NCBI RefSeq assembly: GCF_024296925.1
Contig: NZ_CP101125.1
Coordinates: 4,280,501-4,344,500, forward strand
Direction: 5' to 3'
Length of the DNA stretch: 64,000 nt
From: Pseudomonas nunensis
Lineage (GTDB): Bacteria > Pseudomonadota > Gammaproteobacteria > Pseudomonadales > Pseudomonadaceae
The notes under the pieces: generated by a model
Seen by the model: the letters and a program-made list of their open reading frames with translations, nothing else
Databases searched by the model: none
Told to the model about the DNA's origin: nothing
Made by a program: the position numbers and the translations under genes
In this document: in pieces, positions 7,021-15,860 of the stretch
Layout: every line of letters begins with the position of its first letter
How positions within the stretch are numbered: position 1 is the stretch's first letter

Positions 7021-8225
7021 ATCGCACTCATTTGGGTTTGCAGGCGCGCCACCGGGCGCTCGCGCACCGGCCAGTTCAAGGCTGCTGCCAACAGGCTCAA
7101 AAGAATCGCCACTTGCCAGATCAAGTCGTAGCTCCCAGTCCGGTCATACACCACACCGCCCAACCAGCCGCCGAGGAAAGAACCGAGCTGGTGAAACAGG
7201 AAAACTATCCCACCGAGCATGGACAGGTTTCGTACACCGAACAAGGTCGCTACGGTGCCGTTGGTCAATGGCACCGTGGACAACCACAAAAACCCCATCG
7301 CCATGCCGAACAGATACGCCGTGGTCGTGGTGACCGGCGCCCACAGGAACAGGCCGATCACCACCGCTCGCAACAGGTACAAACCGGTCAGCAAACGCGG
7401 CTTCGACATCCGCCCGCCGAGCCAGCCTGCGGTGTAGGTGCCGAAGATATTGAACAGCCCGATCAGCGCCAGCACCGTGGTGCCAACCGACGCCGGCAAA
7501 TGTTGATCCACCAGATAGGCCGGCAAGTGCACACCGATAAACACCACTTGGAAACCGCAAACAAAAAAGCCGAACGCCAGCAGCCAGAAACCAGAGTGGG
7601 AACAGGCTTCGCGCAGCGCTTCGGACAAGGTTTGCTCATGGCCGAGGGTCGGCAGTGGCTTGTCCTTGAGCATGCTCACCAGCGGCACGATCAGCGCCAC
7701 CAGCAGGCCCAGCACCAGCAACGCGGCGGACCAGCCGAGCCAGCCGATCAGCCCTAGCGTGCCGGGCAACATGGCGAACTGGCCGAACGAACCGGCGGCG
7801 CTGGCAATGCCCATGCCCATGCTGCGTTTTTCTGGCGGCACCGCACGGCCGACGACGCCGAGGATCACCGAGAACGACGTGCCCGACAGGCCGATGCCGA
7901 TCAACAGGCCGGCGCTCAGGGACAAGGTCATTCCCGAGTCGGCAAAGCCCATGCAGATCAGGCCCACCGCATATAACACGCCGCCGACCAGCACCACTTT
8001 TGCCGCACCGAAGCGATCAGCCAAAGCGCCGGTGAACGGCTGCGCCAGGCCCCAGATCAGGTTTTGCAGGGCGATGGCAAACGCAAACGTCTCACGGCCC
8101 CAGCCGAACTCGGCACTCATCGGCGCCAGGAACAGACCGAAGCCGTGTCGCACGCCCAATGACAACGCCAGAATCAGCGCACTCCCCACCAAAACCCAAC
8201 CGCACGTACGCCACATCGATGTCAT
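7017..8225 (-). CDS. MFS transporter, monocarboxylate/OFA-like
   Basis: 402 residues with 12 predicted membrane helices. The first-helix signature SLGVRHGFGLFLAPMSAEFG and the ALADRFGAAKVVLVGG loop between helices 2 and 3 (MFS signature A-like) place it with monocarboxylate/oxalate-formate type MFS carriers. The substrate cannot be read from sequence. It follows marR on the same strand with a 52-base gap that contains a perfect 18-bp palindrome (8240-8257), so it is almost certainly controlled by that MarR protein and may export a toxic ligand. Its stop codon overlaps the start of a 40-residue membrane peptide. Confidence 0.9.
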   Translation of the reverse strand: MTSMWRTCGWVLVGSALILALSLGVRHGFGLFLAPMSAEFGWGRETFAFAIALQNLIWGLAQPFTGALADRFGAAKVVLVGGVLYAVGLICMGFADSGMTLSLSAGLLIGIGLSGTSFSVILGVVGRAVPPEKRSMGMGIASAAGSFGQFAMLPGTLGLIGWLGWSAALLVLGLLVALIVPLVSMLKDKPLPTLGHEQTLSEALREACSHSGFWLLAFGFFVCGFQVVFIGVHLPAYLVDQHLPASVGTTVLALIGLFNIFGTYTAGWLGGRMSKPRLLTGLYLLRAVVIGLFLWAPVTTTTAYLFGMAMGFLWLSTVPLTNGTVATLFGVRNLSMLGGIVFLFHQLGSFLGGWLGGVVYDRTGSYDLIWQVAILLSLLAAALNWPVRERPVARLQTQMSAI

Positions 8226-8239
8226 TCTTATTCTCCGGT

Positions 8240-8257
8240 AGCGGGTATATACCCGCT
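8240..8257. promoter_or_regulatory. Perfect palindrome, likely MarR operator before the MFS gene
   Basis: AGCGGGTATATACCCGCT is an exact 18-bp palindrome ending 15 bases before the MFS start codon. A near copy (8686-8701) sits just before marR. The shared core TATATACCCGC and the MarR neighbour make this a probable operator; it also overlaps where a core promoter would lie. Confidence 0.7.
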
Positions 8258-8277
8258 TAAGGTCGGACTAACCGGCG

Positions 8278-8682
8278 TCAAGCCAGTTCGTCCAGCAATC
8301 TCAGTAAGGTTTCACGTTTTTCGGCGCCCAGACGGTCAATCAACCGCTGCTGCGCCGCTTCCCAGGCCGGCAAGGCGGCTGCCAGACGTTCTGCGCCGGC
8401 GTCGGTGAGTTTGACGATGCGGTTACGCATGTCCTCGCCCTCGACCAGCATCACCAGCCCTTCGCCTTCCAGCACGCGCAAATTGCGCCCCAACGTGCTG
8501 CGGTCCAGGCCCATGGCTTCGGCCAGGGTGGAAATACTCGGTTGATCCAGACGCTGCAAATTGCACAGCAAAGAATACTGGGCAACGTTGATCCCGAAGC
8601 CATCAAGAGCGCCGTCGTAATGCCTGCTGACGCCACGGGCGGCGCGACGCAGGTTGATACATAAACATTGGGAATCGAGCAT
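8278..8682 (-). CDS. MarR-family transcriptional regulator
   Basis: 134 residues. The winged-helix domain runs from about residue 25 to 105 (SLLCNLQRLDQPSISTLAEA, then recognition helix MGLDRSTLGRNLRVLE and the wing around DMRNRIVKLT). The N-terminus contains a CLC pair (MLDSQCLCINLRR) that could sense oxidants. MarR proteins bind palindromes as dimers and release on ligand binding. The start at 8682 is the family start, but a palindrome (8686-8701) lies immediately upstream and leaves no room for a ribosome binding site, so translation may be leaderless or very weak. Likely represses itself and the MFS/peptide genes that follow. Confidence 0.9.
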   Translation of the reverse strand: MLDSQCLCINLRRAARGVSRHYDGALDGFGINVAQYSLLCNLQRLDQPSISTLAEAMGLDRSTLGRNLRVLEGEGLVMLVEGEDMRNRIVKLTDAGAERLAAALPAWEAAQQRLIDRLGAEKRETLLRLLDELA

Positions 8683-8685
8683 GGT

Positions 8686-8701
8686 GCGTGTATATACCCG
8701 C
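8686..8701. promoter_or_regulatory. Imperfect palindrome, likely MarR operator before marR
   Basis: GCGTGTATATACCCGC is a 16-bp palindrome with one mismatched pair and matches the perfect palindrome at 8240-8257 in its TATATACCCGC half. It lies 3 bases upstream of the marR ATG, which suggests autoregulation. Confidence 0.65.
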
Positions 8702-8747
8702 GGTTAAATGAAAGCAAGGTTCAAAAATTGTTTAAGCCGGCAGGACG

Positions 8748-8815
8748 CCTTCGCGAGCAGGCTCGCTCCCACAGGTGGCCGCATTACCATGTGGGAGCGA
8801 GCCTGCTCGCGAAAG
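8748..8815. repeat. REPIN
   Basis: Two inverted copies of the GTGGGAGCGAGCCTGCTCGC variant REP with only a short spacer, between cobS (3' side) and marR (5' side). Confidence 0.92.
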
Positions 8816-8840
8816 GGCCAGCACATCCAACCAATATCCA

Positions 8841-9575
8841 TCAGAGCAGCGCCAGCCCTACGAGCACCGCCATCTCCAGCAACTCCAGCAACGCCCCCGC
8901 CGTATCGCCCGTGGTCCCGCCCAACCGCCGCACCATCACCTGGCGCAACCAGACAAACCCCACCGCCGCCAGCACGAGCGCAACCAGACCTTTGAAAACA
9001 CCCGCGATCAACACACAGGCTAGCGCACTGAGTATCAGCACCTGCCATCCAGCCTTGCGCGGCAGATGATCCGCCAACGCCTGCCCCAACCCACCGGCCC
9101 GCACATACCGCGTGGTGAGGAACAATCCCAACAACGCCGCACGTCCGATCAACGGCACGATGATCAAGACAACGCCGTGCCCCTGCTCGATCAACGCCAG
9201 CAACGCGGCGAACTTCAGCAGCAACACCAACACCAGCGTGACCACCGCAATCGGTCCGCTGCGCGGGTCTTTCATGATGGTCAGGGTGCGTTCACGGTCG
9301 CCAAACCCGCCAAGCCAGGCATCGGCGCTGTCGGCGAGTCCGTCCAGATGCAGTGCGCCGCTGAGCAGCACCCAAACCGTCAGCAGCAGCGCGGCGTGCA
9401 GCATCAATGGCGCGCCCGATAACAGTCCGTTCAGCCCCCACAGCAGACCGCCGAACAGCAGCCCCACCAGCGGATAAAACAGCAGCGAGCGCCCCAATTC
9501 CTGAGGCGCCGGCATGCCCGGCAGACGAATCGGCAGACTGCTCAAGAATTGCAGGGCGATCCAGAACGGCAACAT
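8841..9575 (-). CDS. cobS: Adenosylcobinamide-GDP ribazoletransferase
   Basis: 244 residues, an inner-membrane protein with about six to seven helices. The family motif HLDGLADSADAWLGG (about residues 78-92) followed by TIMKDPRSGPIA is the CobS/CobV signature. It joins adenosylcobinamide-GDP to alpha-ribazole(-phosphate), the last assembly step of the nucleotide loop of cobalamin (CobV in P. denitrificans naming). Last gene of the cob cluster; it starts two bases after the stop of the cobC phosphatase gene, so the two are translated from one message. A REPIN follows. Confidence 0.96.
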   Translation of the reverse strand: MLPFWIALQFLSSLPIRLPGMPAPQELGRSLLFYPLVGLLFGGLLWGLNGLLSGAPLMLHAALLLTVWVLLSGALHLDGLADSADAWLGGFGDRERTLTIMKDPRSGPIAVVTLVLVLLLKFAALLALIEQGHGVVLIIVPLIGRAALLGLFLTTRYVRAGGLGQALADHLPRKAGWQVLILSALACVLIAGVFKGLVALVLAAVGFVWLRQVMVRRLGGTTGDTAGALLELLEMAVLVGLALL

Positions 9576-9577
9576 GA

Positions 9578-10153
9578 TCAGGACGCTTCCCGTAACAACG
9601 GGCCGGCGCCGACCGACAGTGAATGCAACGACGCATGGGCGACTTCAACGTTGAGCAATTGCTCACGGGGCAAGCCACGGGCCTGGGCCAGCAGCAACTT
9701 CATGACCCCGCCGTGGGTGATCAGCAACACCCGCTCGCCTGCATAAGTCCCGTGCAGCCGTTCGACCGCCGCCAGCACCCGCGCGGAAAAGTCTGCCACC
9801 GGCTCGCCCTCGGGCGGCGTAAACGAATACGGATCGGTCCAGAACAATCCTAACGCCTCGGCACTGGTTTCCATCAGCGCCGCCGTGCTCTGTCCTTCCC
9901 AGGCGCCGAAATGCAGTTCTTGCAGGTCTTTTTCCAGTTGCACCGGCAAACCGAGCTGCCCGCCGAGTTCTTCGGCAAATCGCGCACAGCGCTGCAACGG
10001 CGAGCTGACCAGACGATCCCAAGGCCCCTGCCCGATCACCGCCGCACGCAGTTGCGCCCAGCCCTTTTCAGTCAGTGCATCGTCGAGGCTGCCGCGTAAG
10101 CCGCCGCCGAGTTCGGTTTCGCCGTGGCGCAGCAAATCCAGGCGCAAAGTCAT
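9578..10153 (-). CDS. cobC: Alpha-ribazole phosphatase (histidine phosphatase family)
   Basis: 191 residues, with the phosphoglycerate-mutase-like catalytic motif [15 protein letters not shown] at the N-terminus, the second-half Glu region ([13 protein letters not shown]) and the late His in [10 protein letters not shown]. It removes the phosphate from alpha-ribazole-5'-phosphate (or from the cobalamin phosphate) in lower-ligand assembly. Its ATG overlaps the cobT stop codon (ATGA at 10150-10153) and it is followed after two bases by cobS, so the three genes form a compact nucleotide-loop module. Other phosphatases of the superfamily share the motif, but context makes this role nearly certain. 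Confidence 0.92.
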   Translation of the reverse strand: MTLRLDLLRHGETELGGGLRGSLDDALTEKGWAQLRAAVIGQGPWDRLVSSPLQRCARFAEELGGQLGLPVQLEKDLQELHFGAWEGQSTAALMETSAEALGLFWTDPYSFTPPEGEPVADFSARVLAAVERLHGTYAGERVLLITHGGVMKLLLAQARGLPREQLLNVEVAHASLHSLSVGAGPLLREAS

Positions 10154-11205
10154 GCCGGACGATCCGCCACCGCAGCTTCAGCGAAGGTCGCCATCTGCCC
10201 ATGAAGATCGCAAGCCAGACGCAACAACGGCACCGCCAACGCCGCACCGCTGCCCTCGCCCAGGCGCAGACCGAGATCGAGCAAAGGCTCGGCGTTCAGG
10301 GTTTCCAGCACATGACGATGACCCGGCTCGGCGCCGCGATGGCCGAACAGCAACCACTCACGGCACTCGGGGTTCAAACGCACCGCGACCAACGCGGCGA
10401 CGCTGCAAATAAAGCCGTCCACCAGCACCGCAACGCCTTCCTGGGCGCAGGCGAGATAGGCACCGACCAACGCCGCGATTTCAAAACCGCCGAGGTTGAA
10501 CAGGGTGTGCAACGCATCGCCACGCTGGGCGCTGTGCAGCACGAGCGCGCGCTCGATCACTTGCGCTTTATGGCTGACACCCGCCGCGTTCAAACCCGTG
10601 CCCGGCCCGGTCAGATGCACCACCGGGCAATCCAGCAAGGCGCAGGCCAACGCACTGGCCGCCGTGGTGTTGCCGATGCCCATTTCGCCACCGATGAACA
10701 ACTGCGCGCCCGCCGCAACGGCGCGCAATACGCTGTCGCGACCGGCCTGCAACGCCAGTTCACCTTGGGCCACGGTCATCGCCGGGCCATTCACAAAGTT
10801 CGCGGTGCCGGGGCCGACATTCAGGTGACGCACGCCGGGCAGGTTCAGCGACGGCGTGACGGTGCCGAGATCGACCACTTCCAGGGAAGCACCCAATTGC
10901 CGCGCCAACACGCTGATCGCCGCGCCGCCGGTGACAAAGTTGTGCAACATCTGCCCGGTGACTTCCTGGGGAAACGCCGATACGCCTTCAGCGACCACGC
11001 CATGGTCACCCGCGAAGATCGCGATCCAGAGTTGATCGAGACTCGGTTTGACCTGTCCCTGCAACCCGGCCAATTGCACCGCTACCGCTTCCAGCCGGCC
11101 GAGGGAACCGGCGGGTTTGGTCAGCTGCTGCTGCCGGGCTTCGGCCTGTTCGACGACGGCCGCATCGATCGGTTTGCACGGGTTCAGCCACCAGGTTTGA
11201 GTCAT
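10150..11205 (-). CDS. cobT: Nicotinate-nucleotide--dimethylbenzimidazole phosphoribosyltransferase
   Basis: 351 residues, the usual CobT length. Conserved parts include [20 protein letters not shown], the [15 protein letters not shown] active-site region, and the C-terminal [16 protein letters not shown]. It transfers phosphoribose from nicotinate mononucleotide to 5,6-dimethylbenzimidazole, making alpha-ribazole phosphate; the base is supplied by BluB encoded in the same cluster. Overlaps cobU by ATGA at its start and the cobC phosphatase by ATGA at its end. Called cobU in P. denitrificans-style annotation. Confidence 0.96.
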   Translation of the reverse strand: MTQTWWLNPCKPIDAAVVEQAEARQQQLTKPAGSLGRLEAVAVQLAGLQGQVKPSLDQLWIAIFAGDHGVVAEGVSAFPQEVTGQMLHNFVTGGAAISVLARQLGASLEVVDLGTVTPSLNLPGVRHLNVGPGTANFVNGPAMTVAQGELALQAGRDSVLRAVAAGAQLFIGGEMGIGNTTAASALACALLDCPVVHLTGPGTGLNAAGVSHKAQVIERALVLHSAQRGDALHTLFNLGGFEIAALVGAYLACAQEGVAVLVDGFICSVAALVAVRLNPECREWLLFGHRGAEPGHRHVLETLNAEPLLDLGLRLGEGSGAALAVPLLRLACDLHGQMATFAEAAVADRPA

Positions 11206-11723
11206 AACGCAGTACCTTTCAGAGTCAGGGGCAGGCCGGCGACGGTCAGGACAACACGCTGACAGCGCTCAGCCAGGGCTTGATGCAGCCAACCGGCTTC
11301 ATCGACATAGCGGCGAGTCAATTCGCCCAGCGGCACGACACCCATTCCGGTCTCGTTGCTGACAAAAATGATTTCACCCGGCAGCGAAGCCAGGCAATCC
11401 AGCAAGGCGTCGCGCTCGGCGGTCAGGCGCTCGAGGTTGTCGAGCATCAGCAGATTGGTCAGCCACAAGGTCAGGCAATCCACCAGCAGGCAACGCTCGG
11501 AGCTGGCGTTTTCGCGCAGGACGCGGGCCAGTTCCAGCGGTTCTTCGATCAGCGCCCATTCGGCGGGGCGACGGGCGCGGTGATGGGCGACCCGTTCGTT
11601 CATCTCGCCGTCCAGGGGTTGGCTGGTGGCGATGTAGGTGACCTGGAGTTGACTGCCTGCCGCGAGTTTTTCCGCCAGGCGACTTTTGCCGGAGCGGGCG
11701 CCGCCGAGGATGAGTTGGAGCAT
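11202..11723 (-). CDS. cobU: Bifunctional adenosylcobinamide kinase/guanylyltransferase
   Basis: 173 residues. A P-loop [12 protein letters not shown] sits at the very N-terminus and a histidine-rich segment [10 protein letters not shown] near residue 47, which in CobU carries the His that is guanylylated. [20 protein letters not shown] is the other family signature. It phosphorylates adenosylcobinamide and then transfers GMP to give adenosylcobinamide-GDP, the substrate for CobS. Called cobP in P. denitrificans naming. A REPIN separates it from cobQ upstream, the only large gap in the cluster; downstream it overlaps cobT. Confidence 0.95.
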   Translation of the reverse strand: MLQLILGGARSGKSRLAEKLAAGSQLQVTYIATSQPLDGEMNERVAHHRARRPAEWALIEEPLELARVLRENASSERCLLVDCLTLWLTNLLMLDNLERLTAERDALLDCLASLPGEIIFVSNETGMGVVPLGELTRRYVDEAGWLHQALAERCQRVVLTVAGLPLTLKGTAL

Positions 11724-11755
11724 GGTTTATTCCTTAACGTGTGCGGTGGGGTGAC

Positions 11756-11860
11756 GGGCCTCTTCGCGGGCAAGCCTCGCTCCTACAGGTAACGCGGTGT
11801 TCGCAATTGGATGGCACGACGCTAACCCTGTAGGAGCGAGGCTTGCCCGCGAAGGCGCCC
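11756..11860. repeat. REPIN inside the cob cluster
   Basis: Inverted copies of the TGTAGGAGCGAGGCTTGCCC class of REP, sitting in the 148-base gap between cobQ and cobU. It interrupts an otherwise gap-free operon and may stabilise or attenuate the message at this point. Confidence 0.92.
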
Positions 11861-11871
11861 TCAAACCCACC

Positions 11872-13323
11872 TCAAAACCCACAGAGCTCACGCAGCAGCG
11901 CGGTATCCAAATGCTTCTCCACCAAATCCGCCAACCGCTCGATATCCCGCTCGCGCAAGGCGTGGTAATCCACCGTCTGCACGTTCTGCAAACCCGCCCA
12001 GCGCAACAACGCACTGCTCGCCGCTGGTGATTCAAACAACCCATGCAAATAGGTGCCAAAAATCTGCCCATCGAGGCTTTGCGCGCCATCGCAGCGACCA
12101 TCGTCCAACTGCACCGCAGCGTTTTCCAGCGCCGGCCCAGTGGTTACACCAGCATGGATTTCATAGCCACTGACCTCGGCGTTTTCCAACGCCAGTCGCC
12201 CACGCACATTGCGCAATTGCTTCTCTTCTTCAAGCAACGTTTCGAACGCCAGCAAACCCAATCCGGCGCTGGAACCCGGCGCGCCTTCAAGGCCCAGCGG
12301 ATCGTGAACCTGTTCACCCAGCATTTGCAGACCACCGCAAATCCCCAGCACTTTGCCGCCGTAGCGCAGGTGCCGGGAGATCGCCGTGTCCCAGCCATTC
12401 GCCCGCAGGTACGCGAGATCGTGGCGCACGCTTTTCGAGCCGGGAAGAATGATCAGGTCGGCAGACGGAATCGCCTGGCCGGGGCCGATGAATTGCAAGT
12501 CGACTTGCGGGTGCAGGCGCAGCGGATCGAAATCGGTGTGGTTACTGATGCGCGGCAGTACCGGCACCACGACGTTGAGCACTTGATCGGCCTTGTCGGT
12601 CTGGCGCTGATCGATGCCATCCTCGGCTTCCAGGTGCAGGTCCATCACATACGGCAGGACGCCGATCACCGGTTTGCCGGTGCGCTGTTCCAGCCAGTCG
12701 AGGCCCGGTTGCAGCAACGCTATGTCACCGCGAAAACGGTTGATGATGAAGCCTTTGACCCGCGCCTGTTCGCTGGTCGACAGCAGCTCCAGCGTGCCGA
12801 CCAGATGGGCAAAAACCCCGCCGCGATTGATGTCGGCGATCAGCACCACCGGGCAATCCACCGCCTCGGCAAAGCCCATGTTGGCGATGTCGCCAGCACG
12901 CAGATTGATCTCCGCCGGCGAGCCCGCGCCTTCGACCATCACCACCGGATACGCTGCGCTCAGCCGTTCGTGGGAGGCCAGCACCGCTTGCATGGCGATG
13001 GCTTTGTAGTCGTGATACGCGACCGCGTTCATCGTAGTGACGGCGCGACCATGAATGATCACTTGGGCGCCGGTGTCACTGTTGGGCTTGAGCAGCACCG
13101 GGTTCATGTCGGTGTGCGGCTCCAGATTCGCAGCCTGGGCCTGCACCGCTTGGGCGCGACCGATCTCGCCACCGTCGGCGGTCACGGCGCTGTTCAACGC
13201 CATGTTCTGCGGCTTGAAAGGCACCACGCTGACGCCATGGCGCGTGACCCAACGACACAACGCCGTCACCAAGGTGCTTTTACCGGCGTCGGACGTGGTG
13301 CCCTGCACCATCAACGTAGTCAT
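11872..13323 (-). CDS. cobQ: Cobyric acid synthase
   Basis: 483 residues. An N-terminal P-loop synthetase domain ([34 protein letters not shown]) is followed by a type I glutamine amidotransferase-like domain with its nucleophile Cys in [10 protein letters not shown] and His near [12 protein letters not shown]. It amidates the b, d, e and g carboxylates of adenosylcobyrinate a,c-diamide with ammonia from glutamine. Its start overlaps the stop of the aminotransferase-like cobC gene (ATGA, 13320-13323). Length and motifs are complete. Confidence 0.96.
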   Translation of the reverse strand: MTTLMVQGTTSDAGKSTLVTALCRWVTRHGVSVVPFKPQNMALNSAVTADGGEIGRAQAVQAQAANLEPHTDMNPVLLKPNSDTGAQVIIHGRAVTTMNAVAYHDYKAIAMQAVLASHERLSAAYPVVMVEGAGSPAEINLRAGDIANMGFAEAVDCPVVLIADINRGGVFAHLVGTLELLSTSEQARVKGFIINRFRGDIALLQPGLDWLEQRTGKPVIGVLPYVMDLHLEAEDGIDQRQTDKADQVLNVVVPVLPRISNHTDFDPLRLHPQVDLQFIGPGQAIPSADLIILPGSKSVRHDLAYLRANGWDTAISRHLRYGGKVLGICGGLQMLGEQVHDPLGLEGAPGSSAGLGLLAFETLLEEEKQLRNVRGRLALENAEVSGYEIHAGVTTGPALENAAVQLDDGRCDGAQSLDGQIFGTYLHGLFESPAASSALLRWAGLQNVQTVDYHALRERDIERLADLVEKHLDTALLRELCGF

Positions 13324-14312
13324 TGGATTTCCTTGGCGAAGGCTTGCAGGGCTTGTTCGAGGCGGGCCTCTTCGGCGGTATCGGCGGGCAAGCCGAAACG
13401 CAGGCTGCTGTTGTGGGTGAACAACCGCAGCAGGATGCCGCGCCGGGCCATGAACTCATGCAGTTCTTCGGCGCGCTCGGTGATCAACCATTGAAACAAG
13501 GCGCAACCGCCCTGGGGTTTGAGATCGTAGCGTTCCAGCAGCGCGGCCAAACGTTGGCTGGCCTCCTCACTGCGCAATCGTTGCCTAGAGTGGCCTGCGG
13601 TGTCCTGCAAACAGGCTTGGCCGAGTACGCGGGTCGGACCACTGACCGCCCAAGGCCCGACTTGCTCGGCGAGCAATCTGAGCAACTTGCGCTCGGCCAG
13701 GACGAAGCCCAAACGCACGCCGGCAAGACCGAAAAACTTGCCGAACGAGCGCAGCACGATCAAGCCGACCTGATTGGCAAACGGCGCCACGCTCAGTTGC
13801 GGCGTGTTGTCCATGAACGCTTCGTCGACCACCAGCCAGCCGCCGCGCTGGGCCAGTCGCGAGTGCCAATCGAGCAGGCGACTCGGACTCAGGCTCAGGC
13901 CCGTGGGATTGTTCGGGTTGACCACCACCAGCACGTCGAGGCTGTCGAGAAAGAAGTCGACTTCCTGCTCCAGCACTTCGCGCACGATATAGCCGTTACG
14001 CCGCCACGCTTCCGCGTGTTCGGCATAACACGGCGAGAGCACGCCGACCTTGCCGGACCGACGCAAACGCGGCAGCAACTGGATCGCCATCTGCGAACCG
14101 GCCACCGGCAGTACTTGGGCCGCGCCGTAATAATCGCAAGCGGCCTGCTCCAGACCGTCGTCGGTTTCCGGCAAACGTGCCCAGGCCCGCAACGGAATCT
14201 CCGGGATCGGAAACGGCCATGGCGCCAGGCCGCTGGACAGGTCGAGCCAATCGGCTTCGGCGATGCCATAACTGAGCGCCGCCTTACGCAGCCGGCCACC
14301 GTGCTCAAGCAT
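13320..14312 (-). CDS. cobC: Threonine-phosphate decarboxylase, CobC/CobD aminotransferase type
   Basis: 330 residues, fold type I PLP enzyme. The PLP Lys is in [17 protein letters not shown] (about residue 190), with [12 protein letters not shown] and [11 protein letters not shown] upstream. It decarboxylates L-threonine O-3-phosphate to (R)-1-amino-2-propanol O-2-phosphate, the linker joined to cobyrate by the product of the next gene. In P. denitrificans this is CobC; Salmonella CobD does the same step. It overlaps cbiB by 8 bases and cobQ by 4, so the linker genes are tightly coupled. Note the name clash with the alpha-ribazole phosphatase, also called cobC. Confidence 0.93.
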   Translation of the reverse strand: MLEHGGRLRKAALSYGIAEADWLDLSSGLAPWPFPIPEIPLRAWARLPETDDGLEQAACDYYGAAQVLPVAGSQMAIQLLPRLRRSGKVGVLSPCYAEHAEAWRRNGYIVREVLEQEVDFFLDSLDVLVVVNPNNPTGLSLSPSRLLDWHSRLAQRGGWLVVDEAFMDNTPQLSVAPFANQVGLIVLRSFGKFFGLAGVRLGFVLAERKLLRLLAEQVGPWAVSGPTRVLGQACLQDTAGHSRQRLRSEEASQRLAALLERYDLKPQGGCALFQWLITERAEELHEFMARRGILLRLFTHNSSLRFGLPADTAEEARLEQALQAFAKEIQ

Positions 14313-15213
14313 AGAATTCAGCTCCCACGCAGAGAATCAGCAGCCATAACCATACGCCGCGCTGGACCAATTGCCAGCCACGGTCGATGGAGTCGGCATC
14401 CGCCGCCGGGCCTTCGCCGAGTTGCGGACGCTGATGCAATTCACCGTGATAAATCGCCGCCCCGCCCAACTCGACGCCCAGCGCGCCGGCACCGGCCGCC
14501 ATCACCGGCCCGGCGTTCGGGCTGTCCCAGGTCGGGCCTTGAGTGCGCCAGCATTTCAATGCGAGTCGGGTTTTGCCTAGCAGCGCGTAGGTCAACGCCA
14601 CCAGGCGTGCAGGAATGTAGTTGAGGACGTCGTCGATTTTCGCCGCCGCCCAGCCGAACCGTTCGAAGCGTTCGTTGCGATAACCCCACATGGCGTCGAG
14701 GGTGTTGCTCAGTCGATAGAGGACCACGCCCGGCGCACCGGCCACGGCAAACCAGAACAGTGCAGCGAATACCGCGTCGCTGCCGTTTTCCAGTACCGAT
14801 TCGGTGGCGGCACGGGCGACTTCGGTTTTATCCAGTTCGCTGGTCTGGCGGCTCACCAGATAACCCACGCGTTTGCGCGCCTCATCCAGATCATCGCTGC
14901 GCAGGGCCTTGGCCACCGGCTCGACGTGCTCGCCAAGGCTGCGCATGCCGAGGGCGCAATACAGCGCCAGAATCTCGACCAGCCAGCCGACATAAGGCGC
15001 CCATGAAAGCGCCGTGGCCAGCAAGGTCAGTGGAATCACCGCGATCACCCACGCGGTGACGCCATGACTGCGCCAGCCACGGCCACCGGAATTGAATCGT
15101 TGCTCGATGCGATCGGCAAAACCACCGAACGCCACCAGCGGATGCCAGCGTTTGGGTTCACCCAGCAGCGCATCCAGCGCAACCGCGGCGACACTCAACA
15201 ACGCCACACTCAT
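14305..15213 (-). CDS. cobD: Adenosylcobinamide-phosphate synthase
   Basis: 302 residues when begun at the ATG at 15213 ([20 protein letters not shown]), which overlaps the bluB stop as ATGA; five upstream residues are in frame but are part of bluB. Inner-membrane protein of the CbiB/CobD family with [18 protein letters not shown] at the N-terminus and [17 protein letters not shown] in the middle. It joins the aminopropanol (phosphate) linker to adenosylcobyrate. The substrate is made by the aminotransferase-like gene directly downstream. Confidence 0.94.
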   Translation of the reverse strand: MSVALLSVAAVALDALLGEPKRWHPLVAFGGFADRIEQRFNSGGRGWRSHGVTAWVIAVIPLTLLATALSWAPYVGWLVEILALYCALGMRSLGEHVEPVAKALRSDDLDEARKRVGYLVSRQTSELDKTEVARAATESVLENGSDAVFAALFWFAVAGAPGVVLYRLSNTLDAMWGYRNERFERFGWAAAKIDDVLNYIPARLVALTYALLGKTRLALKCWRTQGPTWDSPNAGPVMAAGAGALGVELGGAAIYHGELHQRPQLGEGPAADADSIDRGWQLVQRGVWLWLLILCVGAEFYA

Positions 15214-15860
15214 TGACTCACTCCCCAAAAATTTTCATACAACATTTCACTGAGCGGACGCGCCTGCGCCCAGCCTTCGAGTACCAGCATCGGCGCCGGA
15301 TAGAATTCCTTGACCGGGCCGAGGCAAAGGATTGCCAACGGCTTGGCACCGACGGGCAAACCCAACAGGTCCGCCAGGGCTTGCGGTTCGAACAGCGAGA
15401 CCCAGCCCATTCCCAAGCCTTCAGCGCGAGACGCCAGCCACAGGTTCTGGATTGCGCAAGACAGCGACGCCATGTCCATTTCCGGCAAGGTGCGACGACC
15501 GAAGATGTGGCGTTCGCGATCATCCATCAGCGCGGCGACCAGTACTTCGGCGCAATCGTTGATGCCTTCGACCTTGAGCTTCATGAACTCGTCGGTGCGC
15601 TCGCCGAGGGCCTCGGCGGTGCGGATGCGTTCTTCTTCCACCAGTTGCTGGATCTGGCCGCGCAGGGCTTTATCGCTGATGCGGATGAAGCGCCAGGGCT
15701 GCATCAGGCCTACGCTGGGGGCCTGGTGTGCGGCTTCTAGCAGACGGCGCAGCAATTCGGGCTCGACGGTGCCGCCGCTGAAGTGGCGCATGTCGCGGCG
15801 TTCGGCGATGGCTCGGTAGACGGCCGCGCGTTCGTCCTCGGAGAAGGCGTTGTCGGTCAT
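15210..15860 (-). CDS. bluB: 5,6-dimethylbenzimidazole synthase
   Basis: 216 residues, nitroreductase fold. The BluB signature [20 protein letters not shown] near residue 17 and [15 protein letters not shown] follow, with the C-terminal [18 protein letters not shown]. BluB uses O2 to break down FMNH2 into 5,6-dimethylbenzimidazole, so this organism makes the lower ligand aerobically. Its ATG overlaps the stop of cobB (ATGA at 15857-15860) although that stop is reached only through a REPIN-encoded tail. Downstream it overlaps cobD. Confidence 0.95.
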   Translation of the reverse strand: MTDNAFSEDERAAVYRAIAERRDMRHFSGGTVEPELLRRLLEAAHQAPSVGLMQPWRFIRISDKALRGQIQQLVEEERIRTAEALGERTDEFMKLKVEGINDCAEVLVAALMDDRERHIFGRRTLPEMDMASLSCAIQNLWLASRAEGLGMGWVSLFEPQALADLLGLPVGAKPLAILCLGPVKEFYPAPMLVLEGWAQARPLSEMLYENFWGVSQ

